NCBI GenBank assembly: GCA_049724395.1
Contig: JAUGWO010000200.1
Coordinates: 156,422 to 220,421, forward strand
Source: Spongospora subterranea f. sp. subterranea
Taxonomy: Eukaryota; Endomyxa: Phytomyxea; Phytomyxea; Plasmodiophorida
DNA: 64,000 nucleotides
Direction of reading: 5' to 3'
Shown here: piece after piece, positions 33,681-43,628 of the stretch
Position numbering within the stretch: position 1 is the first letter of the stretch
Layout: every line of letters starts with the position of its first letter
Notes under the pieces: generated by a model
The model's input: only the letters and a program-made list of their open reading frames with translations
Database searches by the model: none
Told to the model about the DNA's origin: nothing
Made by a program: the position numbers and the translations under genes

Positions 33681-33961
33681 GCACCAGGTACATATACACT
33701 TTATCCCTAGCCATGCACCAGACATGGAAGAATGATCTGTCTAACACACGATTCAACCGCCAAAAACACTCAACATAGGAAGGAGCGAAGAGATTGACGC
33801 TATTGCTAAACCAGCCATAGAAACAGCAGAAGATATAGATCATGATCCGTTCTTGTCATCATTTGTTTAAGCTACAATTGAAGAAGACGGAAACTCAAAA
33901 TCGAGATGAATATATTGGACGAAGCGTCAAAACAAGTGGATTCGCTGGTTATCCAGACAGG

Positions 33962-35279
33962 TTACCTTACCGCTTCGGCTCCATAGTCTAAAACATAAGG
34001 CAGATTTGAACCATCCGGAAAAATAGCGACGTTCTCGAGAAGCTCCTGAAGCAATGTTCGGCGAACGACCGGCGGCGAATTCAACGACTTGCTTTTCACG
34101 AACTTTCGCTCAATGACTCGCTGCCGCTCCTGCTCCGACGTACTGGGGCAATCCCGAAGATGATGAGGACCGTTACAACTAAAGCATATTAGGTTCCGCT
34201 GGCCATTAATTGTGGTGCTTGGAACATCGCCGCTTCCTGAGCCCGGGTTTGATTTCGGTGGTACAATGGAGGCTTTAGACGCCGGTAAAATATTGGCTCG
34301 ACCTCCCGATTCCTTTTTGAGATTTCTCAACACCGTTCGCGCCTGCAGCTCTCGTGACCATAGGTCAGTAACCATATCTGTAACCATCTTAAGCTGAGCC
34401 ATTTGCTGATACAAGCTGGTCCTGTCTGTCCCTGTTGGAGTTCGAAACCCCGTGAGTGATGGAATTTTGGGAGGCCAAGGTTTCCCGAGCACGAAAGTGC
34501 GTGGATAAAATTCCGGATCCATCAATGCTGGAACGAAATCAACAAATTGACGACATTGGATGGTTGCTTCGTGGAGGTAACATTGGTTCGGCAATAACTT
34601 TGTTTTTTCCCACAAATCCTTAAACTTTGTTTTTTCGTTGAAATGAAATCACATATGGGCTCACCAGCTTGTCGTGAAATCCGTCCAAAACGCTCCTGCA
34701 TTTCCAATATAAGCGCTTGCTGTACCCCCGGTTGATCTCGATAAGCAGCCGCCAGTCCTGATCGTAAGGCCTTATATGACGTGGTTCCCAACCGAATCGC
34801 CCGAGCTTGAACCGGCCCATCGAGGCAGCGTAAAAATGCTGATCCCCGAGCAGTGTCGTCATAGACATCTGTGAGTATGCGAAAGCTGGAATTTGAAACT
34901 CCTCGAACTTCAGGAAGCGACATACTAAGACATCTTGGTCCGACTCGGGGCTAACCTTATGGCCCACCAGGCGACAAGCGTCCACCTGAGATATGTGCTC
35001 GGCAAACCGCGGGAGTCGTTTCAGTGGTATATCCTTGACGTGCCTAACAAGAACCTCCGGCGACTCGGGTGTGTCGATTTTATATTTAACCTCCTGCTGG
35101 ATATTTGGGGGAATATGATCGGGTTCCATCATCTTGGTTAATACCAATGATAATTTCTTCGATATCAGCTCCTCGAATCTGGAAAATCTTTCATCCAGAC
35201 GTTGGTCTATATATTGAACCAGCGCCGCTTTGGAATTCGGGTTTTCCGCTCCCCTTCGCGATGATTCCACTGGTTTCAA
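33962..35279 (-). mobile_element. Gypsy gag fossil
   Basis: A minus-strand gag-like coding region. From right to left: an N-terminal coiled region (YIDQRLDERFSRFEELISKK), capsid-like helices (RGSAFLRCLDGPVQARAIRL; ERFGRISRQAGEPICDF), and a CCHC knuckle (CFSCNGPHHLRDC, about 34160). A SINE-head fragment lies at 34412-34485. Pol and LTRs are not seen. About two breaks. Confidence 0.65.
34412..34485 (+). repeat. SINE-head fragment
   Basis: TCCTGTCTGTCCCTGTTG then GAGTTCGAAACCCCGTGAGT and GGAATTTTGGGAGGCC match the head of the SINE at 20848-20740 (minus), with about 30 bp of that head missing. It lies within the gag fossil. Confidence 0.6.
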
Positions 35280-35439
35280 ATAAGCCGCTGAGAACGAAAT
35301 TGCCCTTGCCTACGGCCATGACGGGACAAAGCAAAAAATAAACAAATCAGATTAAATGCAATAACCCTTAGTTTGTTGTAAAGGCCTTTGTAACGCGTTC
35401 GGGTTACCAACGCTATTCGTACGATGTGATATGATGGTC

Positions 35440-36183
35440 GTGATCCTACGATGTAAGGCAACAATAATGACTCGGATCGGCAAGATATCGTGCACAACCA
35501 ATTGGTGATAAATCCGAGTGAGGTTTATTTAGATACAAATGCACCATGACAGGGTAAATGCGCGGGATGAGTGGGGCCCGCGCCACAATCGGGAATATAC
35601 TCGATGAAAATCTTCCCGCCATTCTTGGCATGATTCTTTGCTAGCCAATCGTCGATCAGGTCACCATAATGCGCTGTCGACCGATCTACGATTAGCAACG
35701 TGTTCTGTGTGGGGAACATCTTCAGCAACCACTCCAGGTAGAATGAAGACGTATCGTGTCATCCAAATGGGATGGGTTGAACAAAACCGTGCTCTTTTTA
35801 TAGTATGCCGAATCGTGCATGAGAGTCGATCCGAACACCCCTGTGTCTATGATAAAAGGTGTGAGGAGCTGCGACGATAACAAGCCACCAACGTTACCCC
35901 TTTCTTCTCATTTGCAACGGGCACAATCGTACCAACCCGCTTTGTACCGGTCGGGACGAGCACACGATCAGTCGATTGGTAATGATGAATGAAGGTTTCA
36001 TCCATGTTGAATACATTGTCAACCTTTAGACGGATCGCAGCCTCCCGAATATGCTTGGAAGTGGTCATAGCGAATTCCTTCCATTCCATCGGGACCTTCT
36101 ACGATATCGAACCTAGACGGTCCGCGTATCGAATGCGGGCAAGCAGGCGCGACAACCAGACAGACATGCGAAGCTTGTCGAGG
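35440..36183 (-). pseudogene. Pogo/Tigger-like (DDE_1) transposase fragment
   Basis: Right to left: a helical stretch EFAMTTSKHIREAAIRLKVD, then VFNMDETFIHHYQ with the first catalytic aspartate (about 36005), VPTGTKRVGTIVPVANEKKG, and, after a frame change near 35860, TLLIVDRSTAHYGDLIDDWL holding the second aspartate (about 35690) and IEYIPDCGAG. NMDET, GTK and the D..TAH..Y.P order identify the DDE_1 core used by pogo, Tigger and Jerky-type transposases. The third acidic residue and the C terminus are not clear. A SINE separates it from possible N-terminal sequence at 36.7-37.2 kb. Confidence 0.65.
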
Positions 36184-36634
36184 TTGGTTCCTGTCTGTCC
36201 CGGTTGGTGGCAAGTTAGGACCAGGTCAGTGTGAGACTTGAGTTCGAAAACCCCGTGGGCAGGGATTTTGGGGAACACCCTAAGGTTGGCCAGCTAATAC
36301 GGAAGTAGAGCGCAGGTTGTTGAGCATGCGAGGAACGAACCTCTTGAAAACTAGACAGCTGATTTGTAATGATGCGACTTGGGTTCAAGGCATTGTGGTG
36401 TTCCGTACAGGGAATTTCCCCCGTGGCCAATGGTTAAGGGGTTTTAGTGAGTCGGGTCATGGGATCAACCTCACACTATCACAATGTCGGTCAGACTGCA
36501 GAACATTCAACGCCGAAGGTAATATTGTCTAGCGAATGAGCTTTGACACCAAGGTTCGTCTTGACCCTCTTGAAGATATGGGTACTACAAACCTAGCATG
36601 AAAATGCCGAACACAATCACAAAAAAAAAACGAT
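36184..36634 (+). mobile_element. tRNA-derived SINE (type S1)
   Basis: The head reads GTCTGTCCCGGTTGGTGGCA with a B-box-like GAGTTCGAAAACCCCG at about 36240. It shares about 350 bp with 60905-61370, including GCCAGCTAATACGGA, GACTTGGGTTCAAGGCATTG and CAACCTCACACTATCACAAT. The end is an A-rich tail (AATCACAAAAAAAAAA). A second tRNA-like GGGTTCAAGGC lies in the body. No clear flanking duplication. Confidence 0.7.
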
Positions 36635-37174
36635 GGTTGTCGTTCACCAGGGTCGTGAACTTCTTGTCTTTGGCATCGCGTCGTCCCCACTTCGCGCGCG
36701 TCGTTACGTAGACTTAATCACTGGATCACCTCGCTCGAAACGGTTTACTGTAAACTTTGCAACGTCGTCGGCCTGCTCCACGAACTTGATTGGAGCGCCC
36801 AACTTCATGGATTCGTTGCAGTCAGATAGGCGAGATGTCGACTTCTTGAGAAAAATAATTTTGCCTGGGTGTGTTCGTGACATTGATGACAACTTTTGGC
36901 AAGATAGCCTACCATCATTGACCACGAGCTTGGTCTGGCTGTGTCGGGCCGCACAAGCGGCCGCACTTTCGTACTTGAGCAATATCTCCGCCTTGATTTT
37001 TGTTGAGCCTGCTCCACCAGCAAATATAAATATCTTTCGGAACGGAATTACGCCTGTAATGTCGTCCTTGTTCGCATGCTTCACAATTGCGAGCCATTTG
37101 TAGATTTTCTCCTTGCCAAGCCAACTGCGCAACGTCACAGGTTTAACGAAGTGACCGAATACCCTTTCGAACAT
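36635..37174 (-). other. Unrecognised ORF, possibly N-terminal part of the pogo-like gene
   Basis: A minus-strand frame of 156 residues (37174-36704) contains KEKIYKWLAIVKHANKDDIT, which could be the first helix of a helix-turn-helix as at the N terminus of pogo transposases. The rest (FAGGAGSTKIKAEILLKYES) matches nothing I know. Its position upstream of the DDE_1 fragment on the same strand supports this only weakly. An equally long plus-strand frame overlaps it. Confidence 0.25.
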
Positions 37175-37177
37175 TAT

Positions 37178-37450
37178 AGGTATGGTATGGTATACAAAGG
37201 ATCGCGGGTTCTTATGGGTTGAGTAAGCCTGTGTACTACCAGGCTTTCCCTACTGCCGCCTGGCCGCTACAAGTAGCTTGGGTATCCAATGAAGGAACCT
37301 TTTAGACCAGCTGGATTCATCAACATAACCTGTCCTAACGACCACACCGAATGGGACCTGCCCCCACCCGATTATATTGCCTATCCAGAGTTTCGAGGTC
37401 ACTGCAAGCAGCTTCCTCTCCCACATTCATTATGGCCATGTGGTCAGACT
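37178..37450 (-). repeat. LINE 3' untranslated region / tail shared with SINEs
   Basis: About 270 bp, starting (minus) TCTGACCACATGGCC and ending CCATACCATACC. Copies lie at 20424-20705 (minus), 33424-33680 (plus) and 44995-45275 (plus). Two follow LINE coding ends and two are the tails of SINEs. This is the recognition tail expected for tail-specific LINE copying. Confidence 0.8.
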
Positions 37451-37469
37451 CAATAAAGACTAATCATGT

Positions 37470-38162
37470 CTAGATAAAGCAGCCTGATTTTTCGGCTTTG
37501 CGCAAGATTTTTGTCATTGCCTTTTCATGGCTCCAAATTGCTGTGTTGAACGAAGTTACCGGTAGCGTCTCGTAGATCCGCCTGCTTTTCTTGAGTTGTC
37601 TTTTAAATACTTCGCATTGTAATACTTGATGTTCAATTGTTTCAGGATGTTTGTTACAGTGCCTGCACTTGTTCGTATCTTCCATTCCAATGTTGCTGAG
37701 GTGTTGTCTGCATCTGCTATATCCAGTTCGTGCTCTGTTAATTAGCATGTGTGGCGTTGATTCATCTGGTAGTTTGCGAAACGGGTCTCTATCTGGGTAG
37801 TTTGGGAAGTGGCTGCATTTAATGTTCGCTTTCAGGTACTGTTTTAATTGACCTCTTTCGTATTTCTTAAGTTGAAGTTTGAAGGATGACAGAAATGGCC
37901 CATGCTCTATTTTGCTCCCAATATTCGCCGCATTCTTTGCTAGTTGATCAATTTCATTGCTTCGTCCTATTGCTTTTGAGCTATCATTTCCAGATGTGTC
38001 ACTTTTTTGGTCAACATGACTTGGAATGTAGTGAATATGAATCTGATTGCGCCGCGTTAATTTCGCTAGCATTCGAGCAGAGTCTGCCACAACAGCATGT
38101 ACTCTTCGAGGTTTGATAGGTAATGATTGGAATTGACTTACCCATGATAACGAGTCTGTCAT
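37470..38162 (-). CDS. LINE A C-terminal part: RNase H end and zinc motif
   Basis: Starts at MTDSLSWVSQFQSLPIKPRR, the third aspartate of RNase H, then HIHYIPSHV (RNase H histidine) and NEIDQLAKNAA. The tail has PHMLINRARTGYSRCRQHLS, then CRHCNKHPETIEHQVLQC, an H-C-C-H type zinc motif common at the C terminus of RNase H-bearing LINEs. It stops at 37470 just before the 3' untranslated region. LINE C at 44.5 kb carries the same tail. Confidence 0.8.
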   Translation of the reverse strand: MTDSLSWVSQFQSLPIKPRRVHAVVADSARMLAKLTRRNQIHIHYIPSHVDQKSDTSGNDSSKAIGRSNEIDQLAKNAANIGSKIEHGPFLSSFKLQLKKYERGQLKQYLKANIKCSHFPNYPDRDPFRKLPDESTPHMLINRARTGYSRCRQHLSNIGMEDTNKCRHCNKHPETIEHQVLQCEVFKRQLKKSRRIYETLPVTSFNTAIWSHEKAMTKILRKAEKSGCFI

Positions 38163-39972
38163 TAATGTGAATCGTTCTGTTTTTGAACTTTTTATCTACG
38201 GCCAGTTCTAGACCAGCATGTAATGCAATTATCTCGGCTTCGTAACTCGAGGTGATTTTGCGACCCAGTTTGATTTGCGACTTCTCCTCAGTGTAATTTG
38301 CCGTTTCACCATTGGTGTTCTTGTATCGAATGAGGGCAGCAGCACCCCCTTTTTTCCCGTTAGTATAACTGCCATCAGTCCATATTTCTACATCCGGGTC
38401 ACGAGGAAGAAGTTCGTTTCTTTTGTGCTTTGCAATTGCCTCCGTTCGAGTGGATTTGTGGTAATTTACTGTATAAAGAGCTTCGAGAATGTTTGCTGCA
38501 ATATCTACCTTCGCATGAATGGTTTTGTATCCTTTCGGGACTCTTTCTCTGAGAGCTTTCCAGACTTGGCCAAGTGGAGACCAGCCATCGCCGAATCCTG
38601 TCCATTTGGTGTAGTCCTGTCCCAGTTGTGATCCGTTGGCGCGCGCGGCTAAAACCGTCATAGTGGTTGCGCCAATAATTTTGTCTCTCAATAATGGGAA
38701 TCCTGATATAGCGTGTAATAGTGTGATTGGTGTCGATATGAATGATCCTGTATAGGTTCTCATGTAATCATTGTATGCTATTTCCATTGGTCTGAAAGTG
38801 GTGCTCGTCATTTCTCCCGCTATCCAAGGTAGATAGTAGTTGAGTTTTCCTCCGATGAATCCTTTACAAATTTGTTGGAACAGTTTCGTTGGTAATTTAA
38901 ATTGCCTCAATAGTCTCATTAATTTGCAGCGTCGTCGAATGTCGACTGCCGGCTCTGTCATGTCAATCAGAATTGTTGATTTGTTGCAGGCTGGATTTGC
39001 CAAGAGATTAGCCCCAAGGTATTTCATTGTTGTCGCAGTATGGATTTTGTGATTTGCATCAACTACTATTTTGTCTGAGTCTGCGTGTCTATTAAACAGG
39101 AGAAATGTCTTCATCCATTGTAATTTGATTTTGTTGGCCTTGCACCAGTTATACAGTTCGCTGCTGCTTTCTCGTAGTTTATCAGCGACCTCTTTCTTAG
39201 AAGTGCCCTGTTCCCATTGTGTAGTGTCGTCAACATATACGTTGCTATTGTTCATATTTAAAGGTGCATCATAGATATACAATATCCACAGTAGAACACT
39301 AATACTGGACCCTTGTGGAATTCCATTATTCTGCTCATACTGTGATGACTGCACATTTCGATAATGCACCTCGTACATTCGGTTCGTTAACCAGTTATCA
39401 ATTAACAGTGTTAGATATGGCTCTATTCCCATTCGATTCAATTTTTCTATCAAGAGTGGTCGTTGGACTCTGTCAAAAGCTTTCATGTAGTCGTATAGGA
39501 CCACAGCAAATCGATTTTTTGATGCGGCAGCAATGGCTGAATTGTGTAGAAGTCTAAGCAACGCATGTGAGGTGCTGTGAGCTGGTCTGCAGCCCGACTG
39601 ATTCTTCGGAATGTGTTTCTCTGATTGCTGGCGTAGTCGATGTTCAATGATACTTTCAACCAATTTTGCCAAAGAAGTCAATAAGGCTATCGGGCGGTAA
39701 TCACCGGGTTTGGATTTCGGTAAAGGGATTATTTTTGCCATCTTCAAGGTATCTGGGAATGACCCTTTTACAATGATGTCATTGTTAATCGCTTGTCGGA
39801 TACTGTCTGCTAATTTGTCATTTGCGCAGATTTGTTTTAGAAGTTTTGAAGAGATCCCGTCTATTCCAGGAGCTGCTCTACTTTTTGCCTTTGTTGCTGC
39901 CCTGTCCAGCTCTCTTTTTGTGATGGGTGGTGGATGGCTACAAGCCCTTCGTCGTTTTAGGTCCATGACCAA
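38011..39972 (-). CDS. LINE A reverse transcriptase and RNase H start
   Basis: RT motifs in order: KSRAAPGIDGISSKLL, MAKIIPLPKSKPGDYRPIAL, VVLYDYMKAFDRVQRPLL, NNGIPQGSSISVLLWI, and NVYVDDTTQW with the catalytic YVDD at about 39227-39238. Then KYLGANLLAN and a thumb-like region. RNase H begins EIWTDGSYTNGKKGGAAALI (about 38380) and continues SYEAEIIALHAGLEL. A frameshift near 38160 moves the third RNase H aspartate (MTDSL) into the next frame. Upstream the frame is open to 40013, joined to the endonuclease ORF by a frameshift near 40030. Confidence 0.8.
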   Translation of the reverse strand: MVMDLKRRRACSHPPPITKRELDRAATKAKSRAAPGIDGISSKLLKQICANDKLADSIRQAINNDIIVKGSFPDTLKMAKIIPLPKSKPGDYRPIALLTSLAKLVESIIEHRLRQQSEKHIPKNQSGCRPAHSTSHALLRLLHNSAIAAASKNRFAVVLYDYMKAFDRVQRPLLIEKLNRMGIEPYLTLLIDNWLTNRMYEVHYRNVQSSQYEQNNGIPQGSSISVLLWILYIYDAPLNMNNSNVYVDDTTQWEQGTSKKEVADKLRESSSELYNWCKANKIKLQWMKTFLLFNRHADSDKIVVDANHKIHTATTMKYLGANLLANPACNKSTILIDMTEPAVDIRRRCKLMRLLRQFKLPTKLFQQICKGFIGGKLNYYLPWIAGEMTSTTFRPMEIAYNDYMRTYTGSFISTPITLLHAISGFPLLRDKIIGATTMTVLAARANGSQLGQDYTKWTGFGDGWSPLGQVWKALRERVPKGYKTIHAKVDIAANILEALYTVNYHKSTRTEAIAKHKRNELLPRDPDVEIWTDGSYTNGKKGGAAALIRYKNTNGETANYTEEKSQIKLGRKITSSYEAEIIALHAGLELAVDKKFKNRTIHINDRLVIMGKSIPIITYQTSKSTCCCGRLCSNASEINAAQSDSYSLHSKSC

Positions 39973-40021
39973 TTCATTGTATTTTGTTCGCTCATCCTGG
40001 GATAGCTCAAGATCGAGTGGA

Positions 40022-42472
40022 TTATAAATGGCGCTGAAATTTTCGAGCGATTAGATTTGCTTCTTCAACTGCATTGTTGGTACGTGTTGCGAAGATACGA
40101 TGCTTTTTGTTTGTTTGCGGAACCAGGGTTTTCAGCATCTTCCACGTTGCTGCTCCCGTATTGTCCTTACTAGCTTCCTTTGCCAGCCTAAGTAAGTGTT
40201 TGTGTTTGTGTTTTTTAAAAAGGTTTTTGAAGTGTGTGTCTAGTTTCTGTAATTTTCGTTTCCTTTTCTCGATGCGTTCAGGTCGGTGCTGTTTTATCAT
40301 TGATTGTTGCCATTTTGTTTTGGCGCGGTTCCTTCGCTTGTACGCGATTTTCAGTTCATCGCTCCAGAAGGGACATGCGTTGCTACGAATAGTTTTGTGG
40401 TGGATCGACCCTGCTATTATCTTATGAATATTTGTTAGAGTCAGTTGATCGCGTTTCATGTATGTGATTCGCTCCATGAGCTTGTTCATGGTTCTTTCAT
40501 TATCTATTATTTTGATGGGCTCTCTCAGCGTGTTTGTGCGTTTTTGCCGACTTGTTGGGATGGTAGTTTTGATAATTGTTGGCAGATGATCACTGCTCAA
40601 GCTAGCGTGCGCTTTCCAGCTTTGGACGAATGGGAGAAATTCTTGATTGCAAAGCGTGATGTCTAAATTGTTTGAACCTCTGGTTGGTGTGTTGATATTA
40701 TTTATCATGGAAAATTCCATTAGAATGGAGTCAAGGTATTCGTGGTGTTCTTCGTGATTTTTTCCAAATCGTTTATCTTTTGTGTTCAGGTCTCCTGTAA
40801 TTATCGTTGGCATATTCTGTTCGTCTGCAAATTGTTCCATGGCTTTCCAGAACCTGGATCTCGCCTTATTGTTGACGTCTGGTGGTATGTATGTATGTAT
40901 CAACATTATTTCCCCATTCAATAGTAATAGTTGCGTGTTGATTCGCGATTTTTCAAATATGTTGATGGTGGGGCAGTTGATTGTTTGGATATCCAATCCC
41001 TCCCTCCAGAATATTGCTGATTGAGTGAATGTATCGCTGCAGTGATAATTAGGGAATCCGGCTATTCTTCTTCTGTGCCCTAGCTCGGATATGCATATAA
41101 CGTCGATCTTGTGTTTGTTTGTGAATCGAGCCAGTTCATAAGACTTAATCTCCGTTAGCCGGCCGGCATTCCATTGTGCAATTCGATAGCCGTGATTGGC
41201 GACCTTGTTTATGCCTGTGTGTTTTTTCTTAAAGGGTCTCGTATTTTGTGCTGTGCTGAAGTAGTTGGTAATACGGTTTGCTTTTTTCATGGTCTCATAT
41301 CGTAACGATATGGGTTTTGTTGGTTGTTTTGTTGTTACCAGTTGTTGTTTGGTAGTTGTGTTACCTAGAAGTAATTTGTGGGTTTTTTGATTAGATTTGA
41401 AAAAGTGGGGAATTTTGGATTGCATCAGTCTATGCTGGCAAGGTTGCTTGGGTTCTGGAATTGGTTGGACCATTGATGAGCTATTTGTAAATTGGCTGTA
41501 TTCGCGATCGGCCTCATTTGCATTGAGGTGTCTCCTCTTGGATTTATGGCCTTGAACTTCAGCCTCAGTTTCCAGGAATCGTTTATTGGTTGGTTGTGAC
41601 TTTAACCTTTTCAGTTTGTGTTCGTGGGTCCTAGCAGGTTTGTCATCCCCAGTGCAGTACGGAGTGAGTCGTTTTTTGCTTCTTTTGGGTGTGCGACTAA
41701 TTTTGTTTACGTTTTTCATGTTATTATCAGTTTTTGTTTGTTGAAGGTTCTGTTTGGTCCTGCTGCCACATGAGAGTTTTTTACAGTCAGTGTTTGGAGG
41801 CTCTTCGTTTTTGTGGGTCAAATTGGAGTTTTGTTTGCTGTGTTCTTCGGTGGTTGCGTCTGGTTTTTGTGTGTCGTTATGTTTAGTGGGATTCTCTTTA
41901 TAGTGCGAGATGTACTGCTCACACTGTTCTTCTGTCATCAGGGCATTCAAGTTCGAGTTTCGGCCGTCCATATTTACCGGGAACAAAGTTGCATAGTGGT
42001 TGAGGCTGGTGTGTTCCATTGGGGTCAATGGGTTTCCCTGTTTATGATGCAGTAGGTGTATTGTCGTATTCCATTCCCTGCTATCTCGTAGTTTTGGAAA
42101 GGAATTATCAATCCATTTTCGGATATTTGTGCTAAACGGCTTTGTGGAGTGGCTTATTATGATGATGTTGATTTTGAACAGGAATGCCGCTATCGTGAGC
42201 TCAAATAGCCCAGCCCATTGACGATCTTGTTGCATTATGTCGAGGTAATCATCTAGTGTAATACCCTCGTGGTTTGGTAATGATCCTGCATAGTTCAATA
42301 TCGTTTGTGCTATCACACGTCCTTGCTGTGGGTTTCTGGCGTATTGACAGATATCTTTTCTCAATTGTTGAACGGATGAGTTGGGTTGGCCCCTGATGTT
42401 CGGATTGCTTCCATGGCACAGTTTCCTATCCCTATTACATCCTTGAAAACATATAGCTCTGGATAATTTCAA
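40022..42472 (-). CDS. LINE A large ORF: OTU-like protease and APE endonuclease
   Basis: The N-terminal about 200 residues fit an OTU cysteine protease. FKDVIGIGNCAMEAI holds the catalytic cysteine (codon 42418-42420, in the frame next to the long one, so a frameshift lies near 42390). Then come LRKDICQYARN, LDDYLDIMQQDRQWAGLFEL, an IIIIS strand, and SLNHYATLF with the catalytic histidine (codon 41996-41998). A basic, low-complexity linker follows (KRSKKRLTPYC; RRHLNANEADRE). From about 41220 the APE endonuclease reads GYRIAQWNAGRL, ICISELGHRRR, IITGDLNTKDKRFG, NNLDITLCN and SSDHLPTI, with all usual catalytic residues. The ORF stops at 40022; the same protein continues in another frame (FSAIYNPLDLELS) from about 40035, so one frameshift separates it from the RT. 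Confidence 0.7.
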   Translation of the reverse strand: MKLSRAICFQGCNRDRKLCHGSNPNIRGQPNSSVQQLRKDICQYARNPQQGRVIAQTILNYAGSLPNHEGITLDDYLDIMQQDRQWAGLFELTIAAFLFKINIIIISHSTKPFSTNIRKWIDNSFPKLRDSREWNTTIHLLHHKQGNPLTPMEHTSLNHYATLFPVNMDGRNSNLNALMTEEQCEQYISHYKENPTKHNDTQKPDATTEEHSKQNSNLTHKNEEPPNTDCKKLSCGSRTKQNLQQTKTDNNMKNVNKISRTPKRSKKRLTPYCTGDDKPARTHEHKLKRLKSQPTNKRFLETEAEVQGHKSKRRHLNANEADREYSQFTNSSSMVQPIPEPKQPCQHRLMQSKIPHFFKSNQKTHKLLLGNTTTKQQLVTTKQPTKPISLRYETMKKANRITNYFSTAQNTRPFKKKHTGINKVANHGYRIAQWNAGRLTEIKSYELARFTNKHKIDVICISELGHRRRIAGFPNYHCSDTFTQSAIFWREGLDIQTINCPTINIFEKSRINTQLLLLNGEIMLIHTYIPPDVNNKARSRFWKAMEQFADEQNMPTIITGDLNTKDKRFGKNHEEHHEYLDSILMEFSMINNINTPTRGSNNLDITLCNQEFLPFVQSWKAHASLSSDHLPTIIKTTIPTSRQKRTNTLREPIKIIDNERTMNKLMERITYMKRDQLTLTNIHKIIAGSIHHKTIRSNACPFWSDELKIAYKRRNRAKTKWQQSMIKQHRPERIEKRKRKLQKLDTHFKNLFKKHKHKHLLRLAKEASKDNTGAATWKMLKTLVPQTNKKHRIFATRTNNAVEEANLIARKFQRHL

Positions 42473-43129
42473 TCAACCGTGTTGGGTGCATTCCATCACG
42501 TTTTTGAACTTGTGGTCCTTGTTTCGAGACAGTTATCGTTGTTGTTTCTTGCCTTCTTTGTTGAGGTGTGTCTGTGGTGAGATCAATGACTTTGTTTTTG
42601 GGGTGTGATTGTTTGTATTGATGGATTAGTGCAGTCCTTGGTTGTCTGGTTTGTTCACAGGTATGGTGTGTTGGTGTGTTTAAAAGTGTTCGTTGGATCT
42701 CACGACAGTCGGCACTCATTGGAGTGTCATGCATTATGTGGTCTGCGATTTTGGTCATTTGATAACTGTTCCTATAATTGATGTAGGCGTGCCGACTGTT
42801 TGTTGTTCGTGGGGGTGATTTGTGTAATGTGTGTAACATGGTAATGATTTCAAACTGTCGCGGTAACTGATGCGACATGAAGGGGGTCGCCTCGCAGTGC
42901 TTGTTGTTGTGGGATCGCATCTCGGTGCAATTCGAGCAGCAGTTTCATTTTGTTGCCACTGCTTTAACAAGCGGATTACAGTTGTGCTGTTCTTTTTTGT
43001 ATTTATTGTATCTCGCATCCAGTGGGGAGTTTTGTTTGTTTGTCTGCAATGATGTTGTGTCAATTGGTGTGTTATTAAGTGTTTGGTTTGTTGTAGATAC
43101 GATAGGTTATTGTAACTATGGTGATGCAT
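42435..43129 (-). CDS. LINE A ORF1-like region
   Basis: Two overlapping minus frames, 43129-42755 and 42920-42435, rich in Thr, His, Asn and Arg (for example CYTHYTNHPHEQQT). I see no RRM or zinc knuckle. By position this is where ORF1, the RNA-binding protein of a LINE, would lie. It may be broken or untranslated. Confidence 0.35.
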
Positions 43130-43628
43130 AATGTTTTCGTTCAGAAATTTAATTCTGATGAGTGGTTCGCATTGTTTCCTGGAATGGTTGTCGTGCCTTA
43201 TTGACTATGAGTTTGGTTGTCCAGAAGGGCAGGGATCTGTGCTTTGTGGGTGACAAAATAAAGGGCTGACCTTTATTTCCAAAAAACTGAATCGTAATTG
43301 TTTGAAACAATAAGTTGTTGTATTCACGAGGCTTCAGTTCAAGTAAATAACTTTCGCTGTCCTCGTGATGGGTCGTTGTCCAAAAGGACGAGTTTTCGTA
43401 AGTCCTGGGCAACAGTGTCGGTTTGAAACCTTCACTGCCCGGGTAGTGTAGTCGATCATCTTGTGTTGAAATTCGGCTATCGGGATGGGTCGCTTCCTTG
43501 GGTAAGGCTCCGTTCCTTAGCCCTCCGCTTCCTCCCTTGGCGGCAGCAGATCGTAGAACATCACCTTCACTTACCCTCATCACGAGCACCATCTCGAGAT
43601 ACGTGACTCGCGCAGTAATTAGCGGAGT

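Larger units (their letters stand above)
30380..33956 (+). mobile_element. LINE with RNase H, 5'-truncated (LINE B)
   Basis: It starts within the APE endonuclease (DKRFGTNHTENH; NNTLDVTLANRK), equivalent to the D-LNTKDKRF region of the LINE at 37-43 kb. The RT follows: ERAVKKSNSKSAGGIDGIPN at 31180; FMKAFDRVQRPLLIQ; NGIPQGSSISVLLW; VYVDDTTQ at 32010. RNase H is ELWTDGSFKRDQGGGAAALL at 32870 with SYECEIIALN and IMTDSL. Breaks include stops and frameshifts near 30690, 30950, 31440 and 32180, and an exact 164-bp tandem duplication (31574-31901). At 33230-33680 a SINE with a 13-bp target duplication splits the end of RNase H; the LINE resumes at 33681. Confidence 0.8.
37175..43625 (-). mobile_element. 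LINE with OTU-like protease, APE endonuclease, RT and RNase H (LINE A), nearly full length
   Basis: Reading right to left: an untranslated 5' region (about 43625-43140), an ORF1-like region (43129-42435), the large ORF (about 42470 to 37470) and a 3' untranslated region ending in TATGGTATGGTATA at about 37178 (CCATA repeats on minus). Its 3' end is shared with SINEs and with other LINE copies here. Its right edge abuts a G2 gypsy fragment (43629). APE endonuclease plus RNase H places it near the I/Tad-like LINE groups; the exact clade is not resolved. Only about three frameshifts are seen, so it is relatively young. Confidence 0.8.

Noticed and set aside
36633-37103. Plus-strand frame of 156 codons
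   Set aside because: It overlaps an equally long minus-strand frame and shows no family motif; at best one of the two is real.
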